The notes under the pieces were generated by a model that worked only from the letters and a program-made list of their open reading frames with translations, made no database searches and was not told the DNA's origin. From assembly GCA_017458005.1 (NCBI GenBank), contig JAFTGH010000054.1:25571-89570 (forward strand): a stretch of DNA of 64,000 bases. Direction: 5' to 3'. The stretch is from Prevotella sp. GTDB taxonomy: Bacteria; Bacteroidota; Bacteroidia; Bacteroidales; Bacteroidaceae. The translations under genes were made by a program, and so were the position numbers. Shown piece after piece: positions 17,657-27,877 of this stretch (its first letter is position 1; each line of letters starts with the position of its first letter).

Positions 17657-18625
17657 TTATTTTATATGATACGACTCGATGTCTTTCACCCCGTTGAGGA
17701 AGTCACGAGCCGACATGCGTTTCTTACCGGCAAGTTGCAGTTCCACGATCTCAAGCCACTCGTCATGGGCTGCCACCCAGAGCGATTTCTGCTCGACTCT
17801 CAACTGCCCCTGCATCGAGGCGGCATGCCCCGTCTTACGGGTCTTATAGATTTTCAATACCGTCTCTTTCCCGTCAGGAGCCACCAGTGACGTCCATGCG
17901 CCAGGATAGGGACTCAGTCCACGAATGAAGTCATACACCTGCTTCGCTGTCTTCGACCAGTCGATCTCACAGGTCTCCTTGAAAATCTTGGGGGCAGCGC
18001 GCAAAGGACTGTCGGCGACATCCTCCTGTGCCATACTGGCAGGATGACCGTCAGCGGCAATGATCGCCTCAAGCGTCTTCAGGCAGATGTCGGCGCCAAG
18101 ATGCATCAGTCCGTCGTAGACATACTCCACATCGGCATCGTCAGGGATATCGAAAGGCTGTTGCATGATGATACGTCCCGTGTCGATGTCATGGTCCAGG
18201 AAGAAAGTGGTCACTCCCGTCTGTGTCTCACCATTGATCACTGCCCAGTTGATGGGAGCCGCCCCACGGTATTGTGGCAGCAATGCCGCATGGACATTGA
18301 AGGTACCATATTCCGGCATCGCCCACACCACCTCGGGCAACATACGGAATGCCACCACGACCTGCAGGTTTGCCTGATAGGAGCGCAACTGCTCCACAAA
18401 GACCGGGTCTTTCATCTTCTCGGGTTGCAGGACGGGAAGTCCCTGCGACAAGGCATACTGCTTGACGGCAGACGGCTGCATCTCGGTCTGATGGCGACCT
18501 ACAGGCTTATCGGGTTGCGTCACCACAGCCACCACGTTATAGTCATTCTCCACCAAAGCCTGCAATGTCTCTACCGCAAACTCCGGTGTTCCCATGAAAA
18601 CAATGCGCAAATCTTCTTTCTTCAT
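17657..18625 (-). CDS. fmt: Methionyl-tRNA formyltransferase
   Basis: 322 aa. It begins with the formyltransferase fold (IVFMGTPEFAVETLQAL). It then has the tetrahydrofolate/catalytic segment (NVHAALLPQYRGAAPINWAV, with HDIDTG following) and a C-terminal OB-like domain (FIRGLSPYPGAW). It formylates initiator Met-tRNA. The start is 3 bp after the chloride channel stop, so translation is probably coupled. Confidence 0.97.
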   Translation of the reverse strand: MKKEDLRIVFMGTPEFAVETLQALVENDYNVVAVVTQPDKPVGRHQTEMQPSAVKQYALSQGLPVLQPEKMKDPVFVEQLRSYQANLQVVVAFRMLPEVVWAMPEYGTFNVHAALLPQYRGAAPINWAVINGETQTGVTTFFLDHDIDTGRIIMQQPFDIPDDADVEYVYDGLMHLGADICLKTLEAIIAADGHPASMAQEDVADSPLRAAPKIFKETCEIDWSKTAKQVYDFIRGLSPYPGAWTSLVAPDGKETVLKIYKTRKTGHAASMQGQLRVEQKSLWVAAHDEWLEIVELQLAGKKRMSARDFLNGVKDIESYHIK

Positions 18626-18628
18626 ACT

Positions 18629-20434
18629 TTACTCCTGACTAAAATCATGCACCATCTTACGATACATGCTATATAACCGTTTCCTGGAGACATAGCCCTT
18701 CAGATGACGGTCAACATCCAACACTGGGAGCCAGTCTGCCTGTGTTCGCTCAAAGGTACGCATCACCTCTGTCATCGAGGTATCCTCGTCGAGTACCGCC
18801 GCTGGCTCTGTCATCAACTGACTTGCCTTGAAGTGATGGTACAACTCTGTGCGGAACACCACATGACGTATCTTGACAATATTAATCTCACCTAACAATG
18901 CACCCGCGGCATCAGTCACTGGCAGCATACTTTGACGGGAGCGACTGATCTTATGCACCATCTGTCCCAGTTCCATGTCCGGGTCTACCGCCTGATAGTC
19001 ACGGTCTATCACAGAGTCCATACTCATCAGTGTCAACACGGCATGGTCGGTATGGTGGGTGATGAGTTTCCCCTGGCGGGCAAGTCGCATACCATAGATA
19101 CTATGTGGCTCGAAGATAATAATCGTCAGATAAGCGAACACCGACACTATCATCAAAGGCATGAACAGGTTATAGCCGCTCGTAATCTCGGCAATGAGGA
19201 AAATTCCAGTCAATGGGGCGTGCATCACACCTGACATCACACCCGCCATCCCCAACAAGGCAAAATTCTTCTCAGGGACATAGACACCTATCTGATTGAT
19301 ATTCCACAGACGAGAGAAAAGGAAGCCTGTGAAGCAACCAATAAACAAAGACGGGGCGAAAGTACCGCCACAGCCCCCACCGCCATTGGTGGCGCTCGTG
19401 GCAAACACCTTTGTGAAGAGCACCAAGGCAAGGTATCCTATCAGGAACTCATGATGTCCATAGAAGAGGGAGTTGTCCAGTATCTGGTTCCAGTCTGCCT
19501 CCGTCTTGCCGTTCAACAATAAGTTGATGGCATGATAGCCCTCTCCGTACAGCGAGGGGAAGAGGAAGATGAGTGTACTCAGGATGACACCACCTATCAG
19601 CAGACGGACATAGGGCTTGTCCTTGAACTTGGCGAACATATCCTCACAGACATTCATCGTACGGATGAAATAGAGACTGATAAGTCCGCATGTCACACCC
19701 AGCAGAATGGTGGCAGGAACACGCTGCACCGTCCAGTCAGAATCCAGATGGAAGGAGAACAACACGGCATTACCACTAAATATATAGGTAAAGCATGTCG
19801 CCGTCACACAGGATATCAAGATAGGCAGCAATGACGCCATCGTCAAGTCGATCATCAGCACCTCCAGAGTAAACACCAGTCCTGCTATCGGAGCCTTGAA
19901 GATACCAGCGATAGCACCTGCCGCGCCACAGCCCACAAGGGTCATCAGCGTCTTATTGTCCAACTTAAACAACTGTCCCAGATTACTGCCGATGGCAGAG
20001 CCTGTCAAGACAATTGGAGCCTCGGCTCCCACAGAGCCGCCAAAGCCGATGGTGATGGCGGAGGCAATAACCGACGACCAACAGTTATGCGATTTCAACC
20101 TACTGCGGTTGGAGGAAATCGCATAGAGAATACGGGTGATACCATGAGAGATATTATCCTTGACGATATAACGGACAAACAAGGAGGTCAGGTAGATACC
20201 GATGACAGGGTAGACCAGATACAGCCAGTTATAACTCGTCACCGAGAACTGTCCAGTCAGCAGGGCTACAATCTGGTTGATCATGCCATGCAGCACGAAA
20301 GCGGCGACGGCGGAGAACACACCCACAAAGAAGGCGAGGACAAGTAAGAACATCTTGTCACTTACATGTTCCACCCGCCACTCATGCAGTCGCTGCACCC
20401 ATGTCGGTCTGCTGATTTCCGTTGACTGGTCCAT
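18629..20434 (-). CDS. ClC-family chloride channel/antiporter with CBS domains
   Basis: 601 aa. About ten membrane helices precede a cytoplasmic pair of CBS domains (~450-595; VLTLMSMDSVI, VLDEDTSMTEVMRTFE). ClC filter elements are visible: GSVGAEAPIV, which keeps the gating-type glutamate, and GGGGCGGTFAPSLFIG, the GxFxP region. It should move chloride, perhaps in exchange for protons, with nucleotide control through the CBS domains. It sits in a housekeeping operon between tsaC and fmt. Confidence 0.92.
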   Translation of the reverse strand: MDQSTEISRPTWVQRLHEWRVEHVSDKMFLLVLAFFVGVFSAVAAFVLHGMINQIVALLTGQFSVTSYNWLYLVYPVIGIYLTSLFVRYIVKDNISHGITRILYAISSNRSRLKSHNCWSSVIASAITIGFGGSVGAEAPIVLTGSAIGSNLGQLFKLDNKTLMTLVGCGAAGAIAGIFKAPIAGLVFTLEVLMIDLTMASLLPILISCVTATCFTYIFSGNAVLFSFHLDSDWTVQRVPATILLGVTCGLISLYFIRTMNVCEDMFAKFKDKPYVRLLIGGVILSTLIFLFPSLYGEGYHAINLLLNGKTEADWNQILDNSLFYGHHEFLIGYLALVLFTKVFATSATNGGGGCGGTFAPSLFIGCFTGFLFSRLWNINQIGVYVPEKNFALLGMAGVMSGVMHAPLTGIFLIAEITSGYNLFMPLMIVSVFAYLTIIIFEPHSIYGMRLARQGKLITHHTDHAVLTLMSMDSVIDRDYQAVDPDMELGQMVHKISRSRQSMLPVTDAAGALLGEINIVKIRHVVFRTELYHHFKASQLMTEPAAVLDEDTSMTEVMRTFERTQADWLPVLDVDRHLKGYVSRKRLYSMYRKMVHDFSQE

Positions 20435-20454
20435 CTGCCGTTATAACATTACTT

Positions 20455-21036
20455 TTATTTTCTGATAATAGCGACCTCGCCATTCTCCTTGAGTCGGATA
20501 ATACTCGACGGGGTATGAGGCTTATGCTCCTGACGGCGGCTCCAACATACATAGTCGACAGCCTCCAGTAACTGCGGGTCAATGTCCTGATAGTTCTGAG
20601 CAGCAGGCTCTCCACTGATATTGGCGGAAGTGGAGACGAGTGCTTTCTGGAAACGGTAACAGAGTTCCTTGGAGAAAGGCTCTTGGGTGATACGGATGCC
20701 GATGCTGCCATCCTCCGCTATCAGGTTCTCGGCAAGGTTGATGGCACCATCCAATATCAATGTAGTGGGTTTGCTGCCACTCTCCTGCAAACTATCTATC
20801 AACTGCCAGGCGACTTCAGGCACTTTCCTGACATAACGCTGCAAACGGGCATCACTGTCAACCAAGCAGATGAGTGCCTTAGAGTCATCACGCTGCTTGA
20901 TAGCATATACACGTCTCACTGCCTCGGCATTGGTCGCATCACATCCGATGCCCCATACCGTATCTGTAGGATAGAGGATCACCCCACCCTTCCGTAATAC
21001 CTCAACGGCATTCTTGATATCTTCTTCGCGTGTCAT
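20455..21036 (-). CDS. tsaC: L-threonylcarbamoyladenylate synthase
   Basis: 193 aa of the YrdC/Sua5 core without the C-terminal Sua5 domain. Motifs are GGVILYPTDTVWGIGCD, KQRDDSKALICLV and SIGIRITQ...STSANISGEPA. It makes threonylcarbamoyl-AMP for the t6A37 tRNA modification. The start ATG overlaps the prfC stop by one base (TAATG), so the two are translationally coupled. Confidence 0.95.
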   Translation of the reverse strand: MTREEDIKNAVEVLRKGGVILYPTDTVWGIGCDATNAEAVRRVYAIKQRDDSKALICLVDSDARLQRYVRKVPEVAWQLIDSLQESGSKPTTLILDGAINLAENLIAEDGSIGIRITQEPFSKELCYRFQKALVSTSANISGEPAAQNYQDIDPQLLEAVDYVCWSRRQEHKPHTPSSIIRLKENGEVAIIRK

Positions 21037-22622
21037 TAGAACTCACTGGTAAAATGGAACTTGATGTGTTTGAAATCCTCTTGCGCCATGGAGAGCACGT
21101 AACCAGAATCGGCAAGGAACACGTCACGTCCCTCCTTGTCTTTCGCCATATACTGGTACTTGCGCTTCTTGAAATTCTCCAACTCTTTGTCATCGTCACT
21201 CTCTATCCAGCATGCCTTATACAGATGGACGGGCTCCCAACGACATTTCGCATTGTACTCATTCTCCAAACGGTATTGGATAACCTCAAACTGCAGTTGC
21301 CCCACCGTTCCGATGATCTTACGACCGTTGAACTGGTTGACGAACAACTGGGCGACACCCTCGTCCATCAACTGGTCGATACCTTTCTGGAGTTGCTTCG
21401 ACTTCATGGGGTCGTCATTCTCTATATACTTAAAGAGTTCTGGCGAGAAAGAGGGCAAGCCACGGAAATGCAACTGTTCTCCCTCTGTCAAAGTATCTCC
21501 TATCTTAAAGATTCCATTATCGGGTAAGCCGACGATATCGCCTGGCCAAGCCTCATCAATGGTGCTCTTACGCTGTGCCATGAACTGAGTGGGTGAAGAG
21601 AAACGAAGCGTCTTACCCTGACGCACATGCAGATAGGGCTGATTACGCTGGAACTTACCACTACAAACCTTACAGAAGGCGATGCACGAACGATGGTTAG
21701 GGTCGATATTGGCGGTAATCTTAAAGATAAAGCCTGTGAATTTTGGCTCCTCAGGTTTCACCATACGCTCCTCCGCCTTCGTGTCACGAGGACTGGGGGC
21801 AATCTCTACAAAACAGTTCAGTAGTTCCTGTACACCGAAGTTATTCAATGCCGAGCCAAAGAAGACAGGAGCCACCTCGGCAGAACGATAGGTATTCACA
21901 TCGAAGGCAGGGTACACACCATCCACCAACTCCAAATCCTCACGGAGTTTAGCGGCATCCTGCTCCCCTACCCTTGCATCCAGTTCACTGCTGGCAATAT
22001 CCACCTCCACTTTCTCTGTCACACGCTGTTTGTCAGGCGTGAACAGATCCAGTTTCTGCTCATAGATATTATAGACGCCCTTGAACTTGGCACCTTGGTT
22101 GATAGGCCATGACAGAGGGCGCACCTTGATCTCCAACTCCTGCTCCAACTCGTCCAACAAGTCGAAGGGATCACGCCCCTCACGGTCCATCTTATTGATA
22201 AAGATGATGACTGGCGTGTTGCGCATACGGCACACATTCATCAACTTACGGGTCTGTGCCTCCACACCCTTGGCACCATCCACCACGATGATGGCAGAGT
22301 CGACAGCCGTCAGGGTACGGTAGGTATCCTCGGCAAAATCCTGGTGACCAGGCGTGTCGAGGATATTCACCTTATACTCTATATCTGAGCCACTGGGCGT
22401 ATAGTCGAACTCCATCACTGAGGTAGACACAGAGATACCACGTTGTTTCTCGATGTCCATCCAGTCGGAGGTCGCTGTCTTCTTGATCTTATTATTCTTG
22501 ACAGCGCCAGCCACCTGTATCTGTCCTCCGAACAGCAGGAACTTCTCCGTCAGTGTTGTCTTACCCGCATCGGGGTGCGATATAATCGCAAATGTTCTTC
22601 TTCTCTCTATCTCCTGATTCAT
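21036..22622 (-). CDS. prfC: Peptide chain release factor 3
   Basis: 528 aa from ATG at 22622, which forms an ATGA overlap with the rfbD stop. A longer frame to 22658 would overlap rfbD and lacks family support. GTPase motifs are P-loop [29 protein letters not shown] and [12 protein letters not shown]3 recycles RF1/RF2 after termination. It lies between rfbD and tsaC with overlapping codons on both sides. Confidence 0.96.
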   Translation of the reverse strand: MNQEIERRRTFAIISHPDAGKTTLTEKFLLFGGQIQVAGAVKNNKIKKTATSDWMDIEKQRGISVSTSVMEFDYTPSGSDIEYKVNILDTPGHQDFAEDTYRTLTAVDSAIIVVDGAKGVEAQTRKLMNVCRMRNTPVIIFINKMDREGRDPFDLLDELEQELEIKVRPLSWPINQGAKFKGVYNIYEQKLDLFTPDKQRVTEKVEVDIASSELDARVGEQDAAKLREDLELVDGVYPAFDVNTYRSAEVAPVFFGSALNNFGVQELLNCFVEIAPSPRDTKAEERMVKPEEPKFTGFIFKITANIDPNHRSCIAFCKVCSGKFQRNQPYLHVRQGKTLRFSSPTQFMAQRKSTIDEAWPGDIVGLPDNGIFKIGDTLTEGEQLHFRGLPSFSPELFKYIENDDPMKSKQLQKGIDQLMDEGVAQLFVNQFNGRKIIGTVGQLQFEVIQYRLENEYNAKCRWEPVHLYKACWIESDDDKELENFKKRKYQYMAKDKEGRDVFLADSGYVLSMAQEDFKHIKFHFTSEF

Positions 22623-23467
22623 AATCTCTCTATACAATCTCTCAAACTCTCCTCCCAATAAGGGATCTCGATACCATAAGTCTTTTTTATCTTTGTCTTA
22701 TCCAATACTGAATAATGGGGACGATTTGCTGGTGTAGGATACTCTGCCGTATGGAGGGGCTTCACATGGCAAGTGGTTATCCCCGCAATGCGATGAATCG
22801 CCTTGGTGAAATCATACCATGAGATCACGCCCTCATTGGAGAAGTGATATACCCCAGGTACTATTCCTTTATTAACGGCAGTCATGATAGCGACAGCAAG
22901 GTCATGTGCATAGGTCGGCGTACCGATCTGGTCGAAGATAACACCCAGTTCCGGTTTCTCTTTTCCCAGGCGAATCATCGTCTTCACGAAGTTATTGCCA
23001 AAAGTGGAATACAGCCATGCCGTGCGAATGACCATCGATTTCTCACAGAACTTCTGGACATTCAACTCACCAACCAGTTTGGTGCGACCATAAACACTGT
23101 TGGGACAAGTATCGTCGTCCTCCACATAAGGAGTGTGATGGGTTCCGTCAAACACATAATCAGTGGATATCTGTATCATCCAACCGCCACGACTGCCCAC
23201 CGCCGAGGCGAGATAGGCTGGAGCCTCCGCGTTCAACTTGGTGCAGAGTTCCTCGTTCTCCTCTGCCTTGTCGACTGCGGTATAGGCGGCACAGTTGACA
23301 ATACCGTCAATCTGATGCTCCTGCACAAACTGTCTGATAGCGTCCACATTGGTGATATCCAACTCCTGTACGTCGGTATTAAACCAATGATGCTGGGGAT
23401 TGTCCTTCTCCAGCAACTGCATCTCATTCCCCAACTGTCCGTTACAGCCCGTTATCAATATATTCAT
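22619..23467 (-). CDS. rfbD: dTDP-4-dehydrorhamnose reductase
   Basis: 282 aa from ATG at 23467; a TTG nine bases earlier falls in the end of the upstream gene. It is an SDR-type enzyme with NAD(P)-binding GCNGQLG, the STDYVFDG segment and the YGRTK catalytic pair. It makes dTDP-L-rhamnose, completing the pathway begun by RfbA. Its start is one base after the DUF4924 stop and its stop overlaps prfC. Confidence 0.95.
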   Translation of the reverse strand: MNILITGCNGQLGNEMQLLEKDNPQHHWFNTDVQELDITNVDAIRQFVQEHQIDGIVNCAAYTAVDKAEENEELCTKLNAEAPAYLASAVGSRGGWMIQISTDYVFDGTHHTPYVEDDDTCPNSVYGRTKLVGELNVQKFCEKSMVIRTAWLYSTFGNNFVKTMIRLGKEKPELGVIFDQIGTPTYAHDLAVAIMTAVNKGIVPGVYHFSNEGVISWYDFTKAIHRIAGITTCHVKPLHTAEYPTPANRPHYSVLDKTKIKKTYGIEIPYWEESLRDCIERL

Positions 23468-23468
23468 C

Positions 23469-24014
23469 CTATTCAAATTCTAAGGGTTCTTGCTTATCTT
23501 TCAGGTAATAGTCATTCAGCATCCCGATAAAGGTGGATATCTCTTTCACAGCATGCTGGGTCTCCAAGGATATCTCTTTCTTCTGCAAGCGTAGCATCAT
23601 CACACCATACAGGGAGTTGAAACAGGTCTCTATCTCGTTCTCCTCCTTGTTGGCACCATGATTGCGCAGTTCCACAATATAGGGTAATACCTTATAATAC
23701 TCCGCATTATAGAAAGGAAACTTAGAACTGCCCAACAACTGGACATGCAACTCCTCCAACTGTTGCAGGACCACCTTATTAATCTGTATATGACCTTTCT
23801 CACGACATCCCTCCTCATTCATCATACGGATGAGGTTGCCATACCAGTCAGCCTCATCCTCTTTCTGCTCGTCCGTATAGTCGAAACGGTCGATATACTC
23901 CCGACGGATACGGCTCAGCGAACAACCGAAGGCGCGGATGGTATCCTCCACCTGCCACATATACAGCAGATACTCCGCTATGTTCTTACGTCTTAACTCT
24001 TGTGCTATTAACAT
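23469..24014 (-). CDS. DUF4924-type conserved protein
   Basis: 181 aa from ATG at 24014; a GTG one codon earlier overlaps the lysE stop. It is soluble and helical, beginning MLIAQELRRKNIAEYLLYMWQ, a pattern typical of the Bacteroidales DUF4924 family. The function is unknown. It is tightly packed between lysE and rfbD, consistent with operon membership. Confidence 0.75.
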   Translation of the reverse strand: MLIAQELRRKNIAEYLLYMWQVEDTIRAFGCSLSRIRREYIDRFDYTDEQKEDEADWYGNLIRMMNEEGCREKGHIQINKVVLQQLEELHVQLLGSSKFPFYNAEYYKVLPYIVELRNHGANKEENEIETCFNSLYGVMMLRLQKKEISLETQHAVKEISTFIGMLNDYYLKDKQEPLEFE

Positions 24015-24016
24015 CA

Positions 24017-24679
24017 CTAAAATCTCAACAGGTTTGTTGTCGTACCTAATAACATAATGATTGAGCCGATAATCACCGCGACACCAATAATCTGGTTGAT
24101 GATGCGAATACCAAACTCATCAAACTTCGTCCGAATCTTATCCACCAACCACGTCAGCCCCCACCACCAAAGCAAGGCACCACCCACGATACTCATAAAG
24201 CCCACCAGCATCTCAAAGGGATGGTTAGGCAGGACAAAAGCAAACTGAGCGTACATCGCCAGAAAGAGGAAGACGATAAGCGGGTTAGAGAATGTCACCA
24301 GAAAGGCTGTCCATATATTGTACCACAGTGTGCCTTTCTGCTGTCCCGATTGGTGCATCTTTCGAGTTGGATCGGTATGATAGGTATAAAGACCGAAACA
24401 CAACAACATGACGCTACCCACTATCTGCAAGTAGAAACGATTCTGGTCGTTCGTAATGAAATCCATGACGAACGACATACCGAAACCGGCAAAGCCCGCG
24501 TAAATGATATCACTCACGGCTGCCCCCAGTCCGGTGGCAAAACCATACCAGCGTCCTTTGTTCAGCGTTCGCTGCACACAAAGGATGCCCACAGGACCCA
24601 TCGGGGCAGAGGCTATCATACCTATCAGCATGCCCTTGAAGATGAAATCCAATATATTTATAGGTACGTGAAACGGCAT
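24017..24679 (-). CDS. LysE/RhtB-family exporter
   Basis: 220 aa with about six membrane helices. The N-terminal signature (GMIASAPMGPVGILCVQRTL, GLGAAVSDIIYAGFAGFG) is typical of LysE/RhtB amino-acid exporters. The substrate is not evident. It is the first gene of the leftward operon running to rpe. A possible TAATTTTG -7 box is on the minus strand at 24695-24688. Confidence 0.9.
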   Translation of the reverse strand: MPFHVPINILDFIFKGMLIGMIASAPMGPVGILCVQRTLNKGRWYGFATGLGAAVSDIIYAGFAGFGMSFVMDFITNDQNRFYLQIVGSVMLLCFGLYTYHTDPTRKMHQSGQQKGTLWYNIWTAFLVTFSNPLIVFLFLAMYAQFAFVLPNHPFEMLVGFMSIVGGALLWWWGLTWLVDKIRTKFDEFGIRIINQIIGVAVIIGSIIMLLGTTTNLLRF

Positions 24680-24735
24680 ATCGACTGCAAAATTAATAAA
24701 ATTACACGAAAAGCATCAGTTTTTTGACATAAAAC

Positions 24736-24766
24736 TTTGCTTTATCATGCTTTTTTCATATCTTTG
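24736..24766 (+). promoter_or_regulatory. Promoter of the ROK kinase
   Basis: TTTG at 24736-24739, 19 bases, TATCTTTG at 24759-24766; ATG at 24811. Confidence 0.7.
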
Positions 24767-24810
24767 TGCCTGCTAAAAGTCTAACATTCAAAAATAATAA
24801 ACTATAAATT

Positions 24811-25794
24811 ATGAACGACCAAGCAAACATCAAGCCCTATGTAATCGGCTTAGACTTAGGAGGAACAAACTCCGTTTTCGGTATTGTAGATGCACGTGGC
24901 GACATCAAGGCAACAACGGCAATCAAGACCGGAGGTTATGAGAAAGTGGAGGATTATGTGAAAGCATCCGTGGAGGCACTGCAACCTATCATCGAAGAGG
25001 TCGGTGGTATTGAGAAGATCAAGGCAATGGGTATCGGAGCCCCTAATGGCAACTATTATAACGGAACCATTGAGTATGCCCCTAACCTTCCTTGGGCTCA
25101 TGATGGTATTGTGCCTTTGGCAAAACTCTTCAGTGATTCTCTGGGTATTCCTGTCGCATTGACCAACGATGCCAATGCTGCCGCTATCGGTGAGATGGTA
25201 TATGGTGTGGCACGTGGCATGAAGAACTTCATCGTGATTACTTTGGGAACTGGAGTCGGCTCTGGTATCGTGGTCAACGGTCAGTTACTTTACGGTCATG
25301 ACGGTTTTGCAGGTGAGTTGGGACATGTCACGATGGTACGTGGCGCAGAAGGACGCAGTTGCGGCTGTGGACGTACTGGTTGCTTGGAGGCATACTGCTC
25401 TGCCACTGGTGTGGCACGTACAGCCCGTGAGTTGCTGAGTAAGACGGAACGTCCCTCTCTGCTCCGCGAGATGAATCCTGAGGAGATCACCTCTTTGGAT
25501 GTCAGCATCGCAGCAGGAAAAGGCGATGAACTTGCCAAGGAGATTTATGAGTTCACTGGCAAGATGCTGGGCGAGGCATGTGCTGACTTTGCCGCCTTCT
25601 CTTCTCCTGAGGCCTTTATTTTCTTCGGAGGCATGGTGAAGGCTGGCGATCTGATCATGGAGCCTATCAAGAGAGCGTATAATGAGCATGTGCTCCCTAT
25701 CTTCCGCAACAAGGCTCAGTTCTTAGTGAGCGGTCTTGATGGCGCAGCCGCCGCAGTGCTGGGTGCCTCAGCCATCGGTTGGGAGATACAATAA
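24811..25794 (+). CDS. ROK-family sugar kinase (probable glucokinase)
   Basis: 327 aa. It has the ATP phosphate-binding motif GLDLGGTNS, catalytic LTNDANAAAIGE, the second phosphate loop ITLGTGVGSG, and the ROK zinc cluster in GCGRTGCLEAYCS with ELGH upstream. It phosphorylates a hexose, most likely glucose, at the start of glycolysis. It is monocistronic, with its own promoter and a downstream hairpin. Confidence 0.93.
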   Translation: MNDQANIKPYVIGLDLGGTNSVFGIVDARGDIKATTAIKTGGYEKVEDYVKASVEALQPIIEEVGGIEKIKAMGIGAPNGNYYNGTIEYAPNLPWAHDGIVPLAKLFSDSLGIPVALTNDANAAAIGEMVYGVARGMKNFIVITLGTGVGSGIVVNGQLLYGHDGFAGELGHVTMVRGAEGRSCGCGRTGCLEAYCSATGVARTARELLSKTERPSLLREMNPEEITSLDVSIAAGKGDELAKEIYEFTGKMLGEACADFAAFSSPEAFIFFGGMVKAGDLIMEPIKRAYNEHVLPIFRNKAQFLVSGLDGAAAAVLGASAIGWEIQ

Positions 25795-25815
25795 TAACAC
25801 ATCTATCAAACAGAG

Positions 25816-25863
25816 ATTATGAAAAGAGGTTGGTGCAGGACGCTACCAACCTCGCTTCATAAT
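25816..25863. terminator. Long stem-loop between convergent ROK and thioesterase genes
   Basis: Outer arms ATTATGAA/TTCATAAT (25816-25823, 25856-25863) and inner arms GAGGTTGGT/ACCAACCTC (25826-25834, 25845-25853) form one long hairpin with small internal loops. T-runs are weak, but the position between convergent genes suits a two-way terminator. Confidence 0.65.
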
Positions 25864-25977
25864 TTGATGTGATAAGTGAGTCTGGCAATTGCCGACAATG
25901 GCTTATCGAGGGCAAATATAGTACATAATCAGCAATATTGCAAATTTTTAACTATATTTTTTGCATTTTGCCACACT

Positions 25978-26379
25978 TTACTCCGACAAGGGAGCCTGTT
26001 TTCGGTAAGCAAGACCTGTCACATGACAAAGCAAGCGACCTTCTTGATTAGTGATACGCACCTCTACAGCAGGTATCTTATGATGGTCTGCGATCTCTAC
26101 CGCCTCAGCAGTCAGCACGTCACCCTCATGGGCTGAGGCAAGATACATAATATTGTTCTGTATCCCAAAGGTTAACTGACCACGACTGTTCATCACTGCC
26201 GCCAAGGCTAAGTCCGCAAGGGTGAAAAGCGCACCTCCCTGACAAACCCCACCAGCGTTCAGATGCTCATGGGTTACTGTCATCGTTGCTATCGCTTTCC
26301 CTTCCGTCAATGCTACGATACGACATCCTGCCCCTGCGGCAAAACGGTCGTTAGTATTTAAAAACTGTTGAATACCCAT
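25978..26379 (-). CDS. PaaI-type hotdog thioesterase
   Basis: 133 aa, one hotdog domain. The segment HLNAGGVCQGGALFTLADLA is the PaaI active-site loop and helix. These enzymes hydrolyse acyl-CoA, often aromatic, thioesters. It is a single gene divergent from the trp leader; the start lies in the shared 289-bp regulatory stretch. Confidence 0.88.
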   Translation of the reverse strand: MGIQQFLNTNDRFAAGAGCRIVALTEGKAIATMTVTHEHLNAGGVCQGGALFTLADLALAAVMNSRGQLTFGIQNNIMYLASAHEGDVLTAEAVEIADHHKIPAVEVRITNQEGRLLCHVTGLAYRKQAPLSE

Positions 26380-26451
26380 CCCTTTAATCTTTACATTTCG
26401 TCGGCAAAATTACATTTTTTATTTCAATTAGTAAAAATAATGTGCAAAAAG

Positions 26452-26483
26452 TTTGCGGATTAAAAGAATTATATGTACTTTTG
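26452..26483 (+). promoter_or_regulatory. trp operon promoter
   Basis: TTTG at 26452-26455, exactly 20 bases, TACTTTTG at 26476-26483. This places the start of transcription about 25 bases before the leader peptide at 26515. Confidence 0.8.
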
Positions 26484-26514
26484 CAGCGGAAACATAAAAA
26501 CTCCAGAATATAAT

Positions 26515-26565
26515 ATGACAAGATTGATGAATGCATGGTGGTGGCGTAACTCGAGATTGAAATAG
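26515..26565 (+). CDS. trpL: trp operon leader peptide
   Basis: A 16-codon ORF (MTRLMNAWWWRNSRLK) with three consecutive TGG codons at 26536-26544. It lies between the trp promoter and a strong terminator, the defining layout of ribosome-mediated attenuation. Ribosome stalling at the Trp codons under tryptophan shortage would favour the antiterminator described in the next entry. Confidence 0.92.
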   Translation: MTRLMNAWWWRNSRLK

Positions 26566-26636
26566 TCGCGGGGGTACGAAGCCATGTGTGTTCCACAGAG
26601 ATAAGGGCTCGTCGTTTACGCGGCGAGCCTTTTTTA
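26533..26636 (+). promoter_or_regulatory. trp attenuator: trp attenuator with alternative hairpins
   Basis: Segment 1 overlaps the Trp codons (GCATGG, 26533-26538) and can pair with segment 2 (CCATGT, 26582-26587). Segment 2 also contains ACGA-A-GCC (26576-26583), which can pair with GGCTCGT of segment 3 (26606-26612) as an antiterminator. Segments 3 and 4 (26604-26614 with 26621-26631) form a GC-rich terminator stem with a six-base loop followed by TTTTTT. This matches the four-segment logic of enteric trp attenuators. Confidence 0.85.
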
Positions 26637-26668
26637 GTATCAAGGTTAAAAACTTAACAACAAAATAG

Positions 26669-27877
26669 ATGAAACAAACATTTTTAGTCGACGAGAAAGG
26701 ATTCTATGGAGAATTTGGTGGAGCATACGTTCCTGAGATTCTCTATGCTACCGTCGAGAAACTAAGAGAGGAGTACCTGCCGATTATCGAGTCGGAGGAG
26801 TTTAAGAAGGAGTACATGCAACTGCTGCGTGATTACGTCGGTCGTCCGTCCCCACTCTACTATGCCAAGCGAATGAGTGAGAAGTACGGTTGTCAACTCT
26901 ATCTGAAACGAGAGGACTTGAACCACACTGGTGCCCATAAGATCAACAACACCATCGGTCAGATCCTGTTGGCGAAGAAGATGGGTAAGAAACGAATCAT
27001 CGCAGAGACGGGAGCGGGACAACATGGAGTGGCAACCGCTACGGTCTGTGCGCTGATGGACATGCCTTGCGTCGTGTATCAAGGAGCCTTAGACGTGGAG
27101 CGCCAGCATGTCAACGTGGAGCGTATGAAGATGCTGGGGGCAGAGGTTCGTCCCGTCAAGACGGGCAACTGGACTTTGAAGGATGCCACCAATGAGGCTA
27201 TCCGTGACTGGTGCTGTCATCCTGCCGACACCTTTTATATAATAGGTAGTACTGTCGGTCCACACCCCTACCCTGACATGGTGGCTCGCCTGCAGAGTGT
27301 CATCTCCGCAGAGATAAAAGAGCAATTACAGGAGAAGATTGGCAGGGACTACCCCGATATTCTGATGGCATGCGTCGGAGGTGGCAGCAATGCGGCAGGC
27401 ACCATCTATCATTATATTGACGACGAGCGAGTAAAGATCATCCTTGCCGAGGCAGGAGGACTGGGTGCTGACACTGGACATACCGCTGCCACGATACACG
27501 CAGGACGACTGGGCATCCTCCATGGCTCTAAGACCCTCGTCATGCAAACCCCTGACGGACAGATTATCGAGGCGGAGTCTATCTCGGCAGGACTTGACTA
27601 TCCTGGCATCGGACCGATGCACGCCAACCTCGCTTCCCAACATCGTGCCACCGTTTACTCTATCAACGATGATGAGGCAGTGAAAGCGGCTTATGAGTTG
27701 ACTCGCATGGAGGGTATCATCCCCGCTTTGGAGAGTGCCCATGCCATTGCCGCCCTCAGTAAGATCACCTTTAAGAAAGACGATGTCGTCGTCCTGACCG
27801 TCAGCGGACGTGGTGACAAAGATGTTGAGACCTATCTATCACATAAAGAAATGGCTGGAGAATATGGAAACTTTTAA
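26669..27877 (+). CDS. trpB: Tryptophan synthase beta chain
   Basis: 402 aa. The PLP lysine lies in HTGAHKINN, the phosphate-binding loop is GGGSNAAG, and EAGGLG and the SAGLDYPGIGP segment are intact. It condenses indole and serine to tryptophan. It comes first in the operon, 33 bp after the attenuator T-run, and so is directly under its control. Its final 14 bases overlap trpE. Confidence 0.98.
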   Translation: MKQTFLVDEKGFYGEFGGAYVPEILYATVEKLREEYLPIIESEEFKKEYMQLLRDYVGRPSPLYYAKRMSEKYGCQLYLKREDLNHTGAHKINNTIGQILLAKKMGKKRIIAETGAGQHGVATATVCALMDMPCVVYQGALDVERQHVNVERMKMLGAEVRPVKTGNWTLKDATNEAIRDWCCHPADTFYIIGSTVGPHPYPDMVARLQSVISAEIKEQLQEKIGRDYPDILMACVGGGSNAAGTIYHYIDDERVKIILAEAGGLGADTGHTAATIHAGRLGILHGSKTLVMQTPDGQIIEAESISAGLDYPGIGPMHANLASQHRATVYSINDDEAVKAAYELTRMEGIIPALESAHAIAALSKITFKKDDVVVLTVSGRGDKDVETYLSHKEMAGEYGNF

